A stretch of DNA of 64,000 nucleotides from Chitinimonas arctica (lineage in GTDB: Bacteria; Pseudomonadota; Gammaproteobacteria; Burkholderiales; Chitinimonadaceae), in NCBI RefSeq assembly GCF_007431345.1, contig NZ_CP041730.1:2914001-2978000 (forward strand), read 5' to 3'. Positions 1 to 7,918 of this stretch are shown one piece after another. The position numbers and the translations under genes are program-made. Within the stretch, counting starts at the first letter, position 1. Each line of letters opens with the position of its first letter. The notes below the pieces were generated by a model. The model worked only from the letters and a program-made list of their open reading frames with translations, was not told the origin of the DNA and searched no databases.

Positions 1-1059
1 GTCTGGGGAATGGCCGGCGTGGCGGCAGTGGCGGCACTGGTCGGTGGCGGCTGGTGGGTCAACGCCACCAACCAGAGTGTCGGCAAGGTCGAGACGGCGC
101 TCAAGCATATCGAACAAGGCAATTTCCAGTTCCGGCTGGAGACGGAGTCGGGTGATGAGTTCGCCAGCACGATTGCCGCGGTGAAGTCGCTATCCGGGCG
201 CTTGCATACCTTGATGGAAGCGGTGACGTCCTCGTCCAGCAAGATGGCGGCCGAATCGGCGCATCTGGACCAGGCGGCGGAATCGCTGGCCAATCAAACC
301 GGCCAGCAGAGCAAGCAGGCGATGCAGGTCAGCGCGGCGACCGAGCAGATGAGCATGTCGGTCACCGATATCAGCCGGGCGACGCAGGAGACGGCCGAGA
401 GTGCCATGCAGGCCAAAGTAGTGGTCCGCGAGGGCGAAGCCAATATGCAGGCCAGCCTGGCTTCCACCAGCCGTATCGTGGAAGTGGTGGGCGAGGCCCG
501 TTCCACCCTGGATGACCTGAACCAGGCCGTGGCCCGGATCGGCAGCATGACGGGCACCATCAAGGAAATCGCCGACCAGACCAATCTGTTGGCCCTTAAT
601 GCGGCCATCGAGGCTGCCCGCGCGGGCGAGTCGGGACGCGGCTTCGCCGTGGTGGCCGACGAAGTGCGCAAGCTGGCTGAACGCACGACCCAGTCCACCC
701 AGGACATCAGCAATAATGTGACCAATATCCAGATGGTGACCCAGGCGACGCTGATGACCATGGACGATGCGGTGGCGGAAGTCGCCAACGGTACCGCTTC
801 GATCGAGGCCAGCAGCCGCAATCTGGAGGCGGTGGCGATGGCGGCCGAACGTACGGTGGAGATGACCGGGCAGATTTCGACGACCTTGCGTCAGCAATCC
901 TCGGCAGCCGACGCGGTGGCGAGTACCATAGGGCGGATGACGGATACCATCGACGCGAGTAATCGCGAGGCGCAGGATGTGGCCGTATCGGCCGACCGTC
1001 TGGCACAAACCGCCAAGGCCTTGCAGGACCTGGTGGCTCAATTTGAACGATCGCGGTAG
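1..1059 (+). CDS. Methyl-accepting chemotaxis protein, C-terminal part (5' end outside window)
   Basis: The reading frame is open from base 1, so the N-terminal ligand-binding part lies upstream of the window. What is visible is one hydrophobic segment (about bp 10-60), a HAMP-like linker (about bp 70-210) and a long helical signalling domain. The signalling domain carries the conserved hairpin tip around bp 590-690 (NLLALNAAIEAARAGE, then GFAVVADEVRKLAE), which binds CheA and CheW. It should pass ligand signals to the flagellar motor or another chemosensory pathway. The C-terminus ends in VAQFERSR with no NWETF-type CheR/CheB tether. It is followed after 16 bp by nadD, which is probably unrelated in function. 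Confidence 0.93.
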   Translation, partial: VWGMAGVAAVAALVGGGWWVNATNQSVGKVETALKHIEQGNFQFRLETESGDEFASTIAAVKSLSGRLHTLMEAVTSSSSKMAAESAHLDQAAESLANQTGQQSKQAMQVSAATEQMSMSVTDISRATQETAESAMQAKVVVREGEANMQASLASTSRIVEVVGEARSTLDDLNQAVARIGSMTGTIKEIADQTNLLALNAAIEAARAGESGRGFAVVADEVRKLAERTTQSTQDISNNVTNIQMVTQATLMTMDDAVAEVANGTASIEASSRNLEAVAMAAERTVEMTGQISTTLRQQSSAADAVASTIGRMTDTIDASNREAQDVAVSADRLAQTAKALQDLVAQFERSR

Positions 1060-1075
1060 GCACGGAGGCGTTTGA

Positions 1076-1726
1076 GTGGCAGGAACAGGACTGTTTGGCG
1101 GTACTTTCGATCCCATCCATTATGGTCATCTTCGTATCGCCGAGGAGTTCGCCGACGCGCTTGCGCTGGACCAGGTGCGGCTGATGCCCACCGCCAATCC
1201 GCCGCATCGCAGCGGCGCACTGGCCAGCAATGCGCAGCGGCTGGAGATGGTGCGGCTGGCCATCGCCGACAACCCCCGCCTGGCGGCCGATGACCGGGAA
1301 CTGCGCCGCGACGGCACCTGCTACACGATTGATACCTTGAGCGAAATGCGCGCAGCACTGGGTCCGTCCGCACCGCTGGCCTGGCTGATCGGGGCCGACA
1401 GTTTTCTGAGCCTGGATCGCTGGCATCGCTGGCGCGAATTGTTCGATTTGGGCTGCCTGGCGGTCGCTTGCCGGCCCGGCTTTGAGCTGGCGCACTGGAA
1501 AGAAGTCGCCGCGCCGGCCCTGGTGAAGGAAGTCCTGCCGAGAATTCAAACACTTAGTGTGACCGGCCAGGTGGAATTGGGTACAATCCGCCTTTTACCA
1601 ACTACGCCGCTCGCCATTTCCAGCACCGCAATCCGTGCGCAACTGGCTAACGGGCACTCCGCCCGCTACCTGGTGCCCGATGCCGTGCTCGACTACGCCG
1701 GGCGGCATTTGTTTTACAGAATATGA
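1076..1726 (+). CDS. nadD: Nicotinate-nucleotide adenylyltransferase
   Basis: This 216-aa enzyme transfers AMP from ATP to nicotinate mononucleotide, making deamido-NAD in NAD synthesis. The N-terminus has the nucleotidyltransferase motif GGTFDPIHYGH, and ISSTAIR near the C-terminus is the second signature. The start is a GTG preceded by a GGAG ribosome binding site at about 1064-1067. Length is normal for the family. The stop overlaps the ATG of rsfS (ATGA), so the two are probably translationally coupled, a common bacterial arrangement. Confidence 0.96.
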   Translation: MAGTGLFGGTFDPIHYGHLRIAEEFADALALDQVRLMPTANPPHRSGALASNAQRLEMVRLAIADNPRLAADDRELRRDGTCYTIDTLSEMRAALGPSAPLAWLIGADSFLSLDRWHRWRELFDLGCLAVACRPGFELAHWKEVAAPALVKEVLPRIQTLSVTGQVELGTIRLLPTTPLAISSTAIRAQLANGHSARYLVPDAVLDYAGRHLFYRI

Positions 1727-2121
1727 CACAACACCTCTCTATCGATCAGATGCGTGATATCGCGGTCGCCGCCCTGGAAGACGTCAAGGGCGAAGACATC
1801 CTGGTGCTGGACACCACCAAACTGACCTCCATGTTCGAATGCATGATCGTGGCGACCGGTAATTCCAATCGCCAAGCCAAGGCCTTGGCCAATAACGTAC
1901 GTGAAAAGCTCAAGGAAGCCGGTGCCGAGATTCTGGGCATGGAAGGCGACGTGAGTGGCGAGTGGGTACTGTTGGACGTTGGCGCGCTGATCGTGCACGT
2001 CATGCTGCCGGCGGTACGCGATTACTACAATATCGAACAGCTGTGGGGCGGCCAGAAGCCGACCTTCAATCCGACCCGTCCGTGGGAAGCGGCTATCCAG
2101 TCGCACGACGATCCCGTCTGA
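1723..2121 (+). CDS. rsfS: Ribosomal silencing factor RsfS (Iojap family)
   Basis: A 132-aa RsfS/Iojap protein. Members bind ribosomal protein L14 (uL14) and block joining of the 30S and 50S subunits, lowering translation in stationary phase or starvation. Conserved elements are visible: VLDTTKLTSMFECMIVATG near residue 30, GEWVLLDVGALIVHVM, and the C-terminal YYNIEQLWG. It starts in a 4-base ATGA overlap with nadD and is followed 8 bp later by rlmH. Confidence 0.96.
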   Translation: MTQHLSIDQMRDIAVAALEDVKGEDILVLDTTKLTSMFECMIVATGNSNRQAKALANNVREKLKEAGAEILGMEGDVSGEWVLLDVGALIVHVMLPAVRDYYNIEQLWGGQKPTFNPTRPWEAAIQSHDDPV

Positions 2122-2129
2122 GCGGTGCC

Positions 2130-2597
2130 GTGAAGCTGTATATCGTTGCGGTCGGCCACAAGATGCCCGACTGGGTCGAGCAGGGCTTCAAGGAATATGT
2201 GAAGCGGATGCCGCGCGAGGCCACCATCGAGTTGGTCGAGCTGAAGCCAGGCCAGCGTTCAGGCTCCAGCGTCGAAAAGGCCATGGAAACCGAGCGCGAC
2301 CGTATCTTGGCGGCCCTGCCGCAGGGATGCCGCAAGATCATCCTGGATGAACGCGGGGCGGCCTGGAGCAGTGTCAGGCTGGCCGACAAGCTGAAGGGCT
2401 GGCAGCGCGAGGGCGGTGATGTGGCCTTTGTCATCGGTGGTGCGGATGGATTGCATGCCGAGGTCAAGAACCAGGCCGACGATCTGATCCAGCTCTCCGC
2501 CTTGACCCTGCCGCACGGCATGGTGCGGGTCATGCTCGCCGAGCAGCTCTACCGTGCCGTGGCGATCAATCAAGGGCATCCCTATCACCGGGAATAG
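2130..2597 (+). CDS. rlmH: 23S rRNA pseudouridine-1915 N3-methyltransferase
   Basis: A 155-aa SPOUT-family methyltransferase that modifies pseudouridine 1915 in helix 69 of 23S rRNA on the 70S ribosome. The start is set at GTG 2130 because the product then begins MKLYIVAVGHKMPDWV, the usual RlmH N-terminus, and its length equals E. coli RlmH (155 aa). The SAM-binding knot shows as FVIGGADGL, and the protein ends in the family-typical HPYHRE. It is the third gene of the nadD-rsfS-rlmH run. A small hairpin follows. Confidence 0.95.
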   Translation: MKLYIVAVGHKMPDWVEQGFKEYVKRMPREATIELVELKPGQRSGSSVEKAMETERDRILAALPQGCRKIILDERGAAWSSVRLADKLKGWQREGGDVAFVIGGADGLHAEVKNQADDLIQLSALTLPHGMVRVMLAEQLYRAVAINQGHPYHRE

Positions 2598-2623
2598 AAG
2601 GCATTCTTGAGGGGATGCCTTTT
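2598..2623 (+). terminator. Weak hairpin terminator candidate after rlmH
   Basis: A 7-bp stem (aaggcat / atgcctt) with a 10-nt loop sits directly after the rlmH stop and runs into TTTT. The short U-tract makes it a weak or partial terminator. Confidence 0.4.
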
Positions 2624-2684
2624 GTACGTAAAGACCCGGCGTTTGCGCGAATACAAGCCGCGCTTTCCATACCGTTGAAAAACC

Positions 2685-3275
2685 ATGACCAAACCCGCTA
2701 TCTACCTGGCTTCGGCCAGTCCGCGCCGCCGCGAACTATTGACCCAGATCGGCGTACCCTTCGAATTGCTACGCTGCGAGATCGATGAAACGCCTTTGGC
2801 CGGCGAGTTGCCCCACCCCTATGTGGCACGCTTGGCCAGAGCCAAGGCCGAGGCGGGCGTGGCGGCCTATCGCGCGGCCGGCCTGCCGCCGCGCCTGCTG
2901 CTGGCGGCCGACACCACGGTCGCCTTGGGGGAAGCCATTCTGGGCAAGCCGGTGGATGTGGCCGATGCGGAGGCGATGCTGGCCAGCTTGTCCGGCAAGT
3001 CTCACCAGGTCATGACCGGGGTGGCGGTGACGGATGGGGAGCGGGTGGAAGTCGTGGTATCGGTCAGCCAGGTACGCTTCCGTATCCTGAGCGCGGCCGA
3101 GATCCGCAGCTATGTCGCTACCGGCGAGCCCATGGACAAGGCCGGCAGCTACGGCGCGCAAGGCAAGGGCGCGCTACTGATAGCAGCCATGGAGGGTAGC
3201 TTCAGCGGTGTGATCGGCCTGCCCTTGGCCGAAACCGGCGCGCTGCTGCAGGGTTTCGATTACCCGATCTGGTAA
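2685..3275 (+). CDS. maf: Maf/YhdE-type nucleoside triphosphate pyrophosphatase
   Basis: A 196-aa Maf protein. The family hydrolyses non-canonical or excess nucleoside triphosphates to monophosphates; the YhdE branch acts on dTTP and UTP and has been linked to septum inhibition. Signatures are SASPRRRELL at residues 9-18, ADTTVALGEAILGKP in the middle, and KAGSYGAQG plus GVIGLPL in the C-terminal half. The overall pattern is closer to YhdE than to YceF. It lies 87 bp after rlmH and ends just before a strong terminator. Confidence 0.93.
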   Translation: MTKPAIYLASASPRRRELLTQIGVPFELLRCEIDETPLAGELPHPYVARLARAKAEAGVAAYRAAGLPPRLLLAADTTVALGEAILGKPVDVADAEAMLASLSGKSHQVMTGVAVTDGERVEVVVSVSQVRFRILSAAEIRSYVATGEPMDKAGSYGAQGKGALLIAAMEGSFSGVIGLPLAETGALLQGFDYPIW

Positions 3276-3278
3276 AGC

Positions 3279-3332
3279 ACCGGTCATCCCGCCCCACTCC
3301 TTGCGGGTGCTTGCAGCGGGATGACGGTTTTT
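3279..3332 (+). terminator. Rho-independent terminator after maf
   Basis: A 10-bp perfect stem (gtcatcccgc at 3283-3292 with gcgggatgac at 3316-3325), extended by ACC/GGT, is followed by TTTTT at 3328-3332. It sits between convergent maf and the DUF4124 gene. Its loop contains CCACTCCTTGCGGGTGC, which recurs at about 13682. Confidence 0.85.
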
Positions 3333-3359
3333 ACCTAAGGTGGCGATGGCCGCGTAGTG

Positions 3360-3983
3360 CTAACGCTGTACGCTGTCGCCACGCAATTCGATCAGCCGCT
3401 TCTTGTCCGCTTCGGCGCGCGCGCGGACCTGCTCGATGTTTTGCTGTTGCTGCTGCATATGCTCATTGATCTTGGCGAGTTCGCCGGTACGTTCGGCGAT
3501 GTTCGCCTTCAGGTCGTCCGAAATCGGCCGCTTCGCCAGGGTCAGCTTATCGACCTGGCGCTGATAGACGGCCAGGCGCTTGTTGATGGCTTCGATCCGC
3601 TGCTGGTCGGACTGGATGCCGGCGGCCAGTTGTTCGATATTGCGGTCGCGGATTGCGTCGATTTCACTGGTCTTGGTGAAGCTGTTGATCAGCGCCTTGT
3701 CGCGCCGGCGCGCGTCCAGCGCGGTCTTGGCTTCCTCGCGTTGCTTGGCCAGCTCGGCTTCGCGGGCAATGCGCTGTTCCGGCGTCAGCAGACCTTCCGT
3801 CTGGCGGATGGTCAGGCCCTGCTTGTTCAGTTCCGACACGCCCTTTTGCGTTTGCTGCATGGGCGGCTTGTCGCTGTACTGGAGCTTGCCGTTTTCATCC
3901 ACCCATTTATAAAGCCGTTCCCCCGCTTGGGCGGCAAGGGGGGTGGTGAGCAGCAGGACGATCAGGGACAGCGGGCGGAACAT
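3360..3983 (-). CDS. DUF4124 domain-containing periplasmic protein with coiled coil
   Basis: A 207-aa protein with a clear signal peptide (MFRPLSLIVLLLTTPLAAQA, cleavage near residue 20). A short DUF4124 module follows (YKWVDENGKLQYSDKPP, about residues 25-41). The remainder is long, charged and probably coiled-coil (about residues 60-200). DUF4124 is a small beta-rich domain found in exported proteobacterial proteins, and its role is unknown. It lies 11 bp downstream of pyrE on the same strand, so the two are probably co-transcribed. A second DUF4124 protein is at 14687-15082. Confidence 0.8.
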   Translation of the reverse strand: MFRPLSLIVLLLTTPLAAQAGERLYKWVDENGKLQYSDKPPMQQTQKGVSELNKQGLTIRQTEGLLTPEQRIAREAELAKQREEAKTALDARRRDKALINSFTKTSEIDAIRDRNIEQLAAGIQSDQQRIEAINKRLAVYQRQVDKLTLAKRPISDDLKANIAERTGELAKINEHMQQQQQNIEQVRARAEADKKRLIELRGDSVQR

Positions 3984-3994
3984 TGCAAAACTCC

Positions 3995-4636
3995 TCAGGC
4001 CACGCCGTATTCGGCGCGATAACGCTCGACCGCTTGCAAGTTGCGTTCCAGCTCTGCCTTGCCATGCAGAAAAGCGATCAGATCGGTCAATTTGGCAATG
4101 GGTATGACCGGTATGCCGTATTGCTTTTCCACCTCCTGTACCGCCGACATCGTACCCTGGCCGCGCTCTTGTCTATCCAGCGCTATCAATACGCCGGCGG
4201 GCTCTGCACCCTGGGCGCGGATCAGTTCCACCGACTCGCGCACCGAGGTGCCGGCGGAGATCACGTCGTCGATGATCATCACCTTGCCCCGTAAGGGGGC
4301 TCCGATCAGACTGCCGCCCTCGCCATGGGCCTTGGCTTCCTTGCGATTGAAGCAGAACGGCACATTGCGACCATTTTCGGCAAGTGCGACGGCGGTGGTG
4401 GCCGCCAAGGAGATTCCTTTGTAGGCCGGACCGAACAACATGTCGAACGTCACGCCCGAGGCGATCACGGCTTCAGCATAGAACTTAGCCAGGGCGCCGA
4501 TAGACCGGCCGTCATGAAAAAGGCCGGCATTGAAGAAATAAGGCGACAGACGGCCGGCCTTGGTCTGGAATTCGCCGAAACGCAGTACGTCCTGTTGGAC
4601 GGCGAAGGCAATAAAGTCGGTGCGCGATGAGCTCAT
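3995..4636 (-). CDS. pyrE: Orotate phosphoribosyltransferase
   Basis: A 213-aa enzyme of pyrimidine synthesis that joins orotate and PRPP to give orotidine 5'-phosphate. The PRPP-binding motif VMIIDDVISAGTS is at residues 119-131, and the flexible catalytic loop FNRKEAKAHGEGG is at about 96-108. The frame is open further upstream, but ATG 4636 (MSSSRTDFIAFA) gives the same length as E. coli PyrE and avoids running into the divergent xth gene. No clear Shine-Dalgarno is seen. Confidence 0.96.
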   Translation of the reverse strand: MSSSRTDFIAFAVQQDVLRFGEFQTKAGRLSPYFFNAGLFHDGRSIGALAKFYAEAVIASGVTFDMLFGPAYKGISLAATTAVALAENGRNVPFCFNRKEAKAHGEGGSLIGAPLRGKVMIIDDVISAGTSVRESVELIRAQGAEPAGVLIALDRQERGQGTMSAVQEVEKQYGIPVIPIAKLTDLIAFLHGKAELERNLQAVERYRAEYGVA

Positions 4637-4719
4637 AAAAGCGGCTGAAAATACGAATGAGGAAGATTTGTAGCATATCATTCCGCTACCTTTTTCGCCC
4701 GGCCCCAGGCCTTTCAACC

Positions 4720-5490
4720 ATGCGTATCATTTCCGCCAATCTCAATGGCATCCGTTCCGCCGCCAACAAAGGCTTTTTCGACTGGCTGGCGACGACCGAT
4801 GCCGATGTCGTCTGTGTCCAGGAATTAAAGGCCCAGCTACCCGATATGAGCGAGACCATGCTGGCACCGCCCGGTTACCATGGTTTTTTCCACCCGGCCG
4901 AAAAAAAGGGCTATAGCGGGGTGGGTATCTACTGCCGGCGCCAGCCGGACCGGGTGATCACCGGGTTGGGCATTGCCGATATCGATATGGAGGGCCGTTA
5001 TCTGCGGGCCGACTTCGGCATGCTGACGGTGATCTCGCTCTATCTGCCGTCGGGTTCCAGCAGCGAAGAGCGGCAACAGGTCAAGTTTGCCTTTTTGGAG
5101 CGTTTCATGCCCCATATGGCGACGCTGTTGGCGGAAGGGCGCGAGATCGTGGTGTGTGGCGATTGGAATATTGCCCATCAGCCCCTCGATCTGAAGAACT
5201 GGAAGGGCAATCTGAAGAATTCCGGCTTTCTGCCGGAGGAGCGCGCCTGGCTGACCGCGCTGCTGGGGATAGGCTGGGTCGATGTCTGGCGCAGCTTCCA
5301 TCCCGAAGCGCCCGGATATACCTGGTGGAGCAATCGTGGCCAGGCCTATGCCAAGGATGTGGGCTGGCGTATCGACTACCAGATCGCCACGTCCGGCATC
5401 GCCGCCACCGCCCAGGCCGCCGCCATCTACAAGGACGTGAAGTTTTCCGACCACGCGCCCTTGACGGTCGATTACGCCTTTACCGCCTGA
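4720..5490 (+). CDS. xth: Exodeoxyribonuclease III
   Basis: A 256-aa endonuclease/exonuclease/phosphatase-fold enzyme that cuts at abasic sites and degrades duplex DNA 3' to 5' in base excision repair. It starts MRIISANLNGIRSA and carries the metal-binding Glu35 in VCVQELKAQ. The catalytic Asp/Asn are in GDWNIAHQPLDLKN, and the terminal SDHAPL contains the catalytic His. The start at 4720 matches the family N-terminus. It is divergent from pyrE, and its last 19 bases overlap the end of the convergent permease gene. Confidence 0.94.
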   Translation: MRIISANLNGIRSAANKGFFDWLATTDADVVCVQELKAQLPDMSETMLAPPGYHGFFHPAEKKGYSGVGIYCRRQPDRVITGLGIADIDMEGRYLRADFGMLTVISLYLPSGSSSEERQQVKFAFLERFMPHMATLLAEGREIVVCGDWNIAHQPLDLKNWKGNLKNSGFLPEERAWLTALLGIGWVDVWRSFHPEAPGYTWWSNRGQAYAKDVGWRIDYQIATSGIAATAQAAAIYKDVKFSDHAPLTVDYAFTA

Positions 5491-6761
5491 TGTGCCGGCG
5501 CGTTCCAGGGCGCGACCCGCATCAGCAGTAGCATGCCGGGCAGCCCCATCAGGAAGCACAGGCCGAAAAAGGAAGTCCAGCCCATTTGTTCCACCAGCCA
5601 GCCGGTACTGGCGCTTACCAGGGTGCGCGGTACCGCCGCCAGGCTGGTGAACAGGGCGAATTGGGTGGCGGTGAAGCGCGGGTCGGTGCTGCGGGCGATA
5701 AAGGCCACAAAGGCGGCGGTACCGAGGCCGACCCCGGCGTATTCCAGGCCGATCACCGCGGCCAGCACCCAAAGATCGTGGCCAACCTGGGCCAGGACGG
5801 CAAAGCCCAGGATCGCCACCAACTGCACCAGGCCGAATAGCCAAAGCGCGCGGTTGATGCCCAGCTTGATCATCCAGATCCCTCCCAGGATGCCGCCTAT
5901 CACGGCCGGCCAGAGGCCAGCGTGCTTGGCGACCAGGCCGATTTCGCTCTTGGTGAAGCCCAGGTCCAGATAGAACGGCGTCGATAGCGCCGTTGCCATG
6001 CTGTCGCCCAGCTTGTAGAGAAAGATAAACGCCAGGATTTCAAACGCGGCCCAGCCGCCATGCCGGCCGATGAATTCCCGAAACGGCGCCAGTACCGCTT
6101 CTTCCAGATTCTTCGGGGCGGCGACCAGGATGGCGGGGTTGGGCGCCAGCAGCAGCGTGGCGACCGCGCCCGGCAACATAAACAGGGCGGTGATGGTGAA
6201 AACACTGCTCCAGGCCATATGGTCGGCCAGGATCAGGGCCAGGGAGCCGGGCACCAGGCCGGCGATGCGATAGGCATTCACATGGATGGCATTGCCCAAG
6301 CCCAGCTCGGCTTCGGGCAGCAGCTCGCGACGGTAGGCATCCAGCACGATGTCCTGGGTGGCGGAAAACAGCGCGATCACCACGGCCAGCACCGCAATGG
6401 CGGCAAGATCGACACTGGGGTTATATAGGCCGAATAGCGGTATCGTTGCCGCCAGGGCCAGTTGGCTGAGTGCCATCCAGCCGCGCCTTCGCCCCAGCAG
6501 GCGGGTCGCCGGCGCATAGCGGTCGATCAGGGGCGACCAGAGGAATTTCCAGGTGTAGGGGAACTGGATCAGCACGAACAGGCCGATGTCCTTCAGCTCG
6601 ACATTGACCGACCGGAGCCAGGCGGGTACCAGGTTGATCAAGAGGTAGAGCGGAAGCCCCGAGCTGAACCCGGTGAAAACGCAAACCAGCATGCGGCGGT
6701 TGAACAGGGCGGTGTGCCAGGCGGTCTTATCGGGTGTCATCGCGCTTTGAAGGCTTTGCAA
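5472..6761 (-). CDS. ampG: AmpG-type muropeptide MFS permease
   Basis: A 429-aa major facilitator protein with about 12 hydrophobic segments. It resembles AmpG, the inner-membrane permease that imports anhydromuropeptides for cell-wall recycling. Typical features are FNRRMLVCVFTGFSSGLPLYLL at the start of TM1, the WKFLWSPLIDRY loop after TM2, and SATQDIVLDAYRRELL. A TTG start at 6761 is chosen because GGAG lies 8 bases upstream; ATG 6740 has no such site. E. coli AmpG is longer (491 aa, extra C-terminal helices). The gene overlaps xth tail to tail. Confidence 0.88.
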   Translation of the reverse strand: MQSLQSAMTPDKTAWHTALFNRRMLVCVFTGFSSGLPLYLLINLVPAWLRSVNVELKDIGLFVLIQFPYTWKFLWSPLIDRYAPATRLLGRRRGWMALSQLALAATIPLFGLYNPSVDLAAIAVLAVVIALFSATQDIVLDAYRRELLPEAELGLGNAIHVNAYRIAGLVPGSLALILADHMAWSSVFTITALFMLPGAVATLLLAPNPAILVAAPKNLEEAVLAPFREFIGRHGGWAAFEILAFIFLYKLGDSMATALSTPFYLDLGFTKSEIGLVAKHAGLWPAVIGGILGGIWMIKLGINRALWLFGLVQLVAILGFAVLAQVGHDLWVLAAVIGLEYAGVGLGTAAFVAFIARSTDPRFTATQFALFTSLAAVPRTLVSASTGWLVEQMGWTSFFGLCFLMGLPGMLLLMRVAPWNAPAHQAVKA

Positions 6762-6997
6762 AGGGATACTCCAGTTGCGCTGGTGCGGATGGAGAGGGTG
6801 GAGGAAATCGGCGTCCGGCCCATGCGCCCGGTCGCCCCAAAAGCGTAACCATAACGGAAGCGGCGCCTACGTAGCTATGGGAACCGTTGACGATGGGCCG
6901 CGAAGCGCTCGGCGGCGATACCTTCGGCAGGTAAAAGCGGACAAGCCTGCTAGACTCGAAACAGCCCATTCAACCATTCTCACTAGGGATTTCAACC

Positions 6998-7297
6998 ATG
7001 GAAGCCATCGTCAACTTTGACGGCAGCCACGCTTCGATCAAGCTGGTTGGCGACTTTACCTTCGAGTCGCACCGGCCCTTCAAGGAAGCGAACCAGAATG
7101 TCATGTCGCGGCCGGAGGTGGAATCCCTGCTCATCGACTTCGACGGTGTAGAGTATATGGACAGTGCCGCGCTGGGCATGCTGTTGCTCTTGCGCGAACG
7201 TTTCGGTGAACGTGCCATCAAGCTGACCAATACCCGCGGCACGGTCCGGGCGGTATTGGATGTGGCCAACTTCGGCAGGTTGTTCGAGCTGGATTGA
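6998..7297 (+). CDS. STAS-domain protein (anti-sigma factor antagonist type)
   Basis: A 99-aa single-domain STAS protein of the SpoIIAA/RsbV type. The likely phosphorylation site is Ser56 in YMDSAALGML, at the start of the conserved helix. Such proteins are switched by a partner Ser kinase and phosphatase and control sigma factors or other outputs. No partner kinase or phosphatase gene is visible nearby, so the pathway cannot be named. It has an AGGGA ribosome binding site just upstream. It ends 26 bp before the next gene's probable start. Confidence 0.85.
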   Translation: MEAIVNFDGSHASIKLVGDFTFESHRPFKEANQNVMSRPEVESLLIDFDGVEYMDSAALGMLLLLRERFGERAIKLTNTRGTVRAVLDVANFGRLFELD

Positions 7298-7323
7298 CCG
7301 CGCCGTCAACGTTAAAGTGGGCC

Positions 7324-7905
7324 ATGCGCCAAATCCTGTATCTCCACGGTTTCAATAGCAGCCCCCTGTCCTTGAAATCCCGCCAGACACAGGCCTGGCT
7401 GGAAGCACGGGGCCTGGCCGAGCATTTTCATTGTCCGGCCTTACCCTTTTCGCCTGCCGCCGCAGCGGCCATGATCGAAGACCACTTCACCCGGATCGAT
7501 CCGCTGCAAACCACCTGTATCGGTAGTTCGCTGGGGGGCTTTTACGCCACCTGGGCGGCCGAGCGCTTTGCCTGCCGGGCGGTATTGATCAATCCGGCGG
7601 TGCGGCCCTACCGCTTGCTCGATGGCTTGCTGGGACCGCAACGCAATCTGTATAGCGGCGAGGAATACATTCTGGCAGCGCATCACATGGCCGAGCTGGC
7701 CGCCCTGGAGCCTGCCCGGCTCAGCCAGGCGCGCTACTGGCTGCTGGCGGAGGAGGGCGACGAGACCCTCGATTACCGCGATGCCGTGGCGTACTACGCC
7801 GGCTGCCGGCAAACGGTGCACGAGGGAGGCGACCATGGCTTCCAGCGCTGGCAGGGCATGCTGCCGGAAGTCATGGCCTGGGCAGGTTTAACCGCCGGAT
7901 CGTAG
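7324..7905 (+). CDS. YqiA-family alpha/beta-fold esterase
   Basis: A 193-aa alpha/beta hydrolase of the YqiA/UPF0227 type. MRQILYLHGFNSSP is the usual N-terminus, so ATG 7324 is preferred over an in-frame TTG at 7294. The nucleophile Ser sits in CIGSSLGGFYA, and the catalytic His is likely in GGDHGFQRW near the C-terminus. E. coli YqiA is an esterase with short acyl-ester activity in vitro; its cellular substrate is unknown. It lies immediately after the STAS gene on the same strand and converges on the M16 peptidase gene. Confidence 0.85.
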   Translation: MRQILYLHGFNSSPLSLKSRQTQAWLEARGLAEHFHCPALPFSPAAAAAMIEDHFTRIDPLQTTCIGSSLGGFYATWAAERFACRAVLINPAVRPYRLLDGLLGPQRNLYSGEEYILAAHHMAELAALEPARLSQARYWLLAEEGDETLDYRDAVAYYAGCRQTVHEGGDHGFQRWQGMLPEVMAWAGLTAGS

Positions 7906-7918
7906 CGGCTAAACCGAG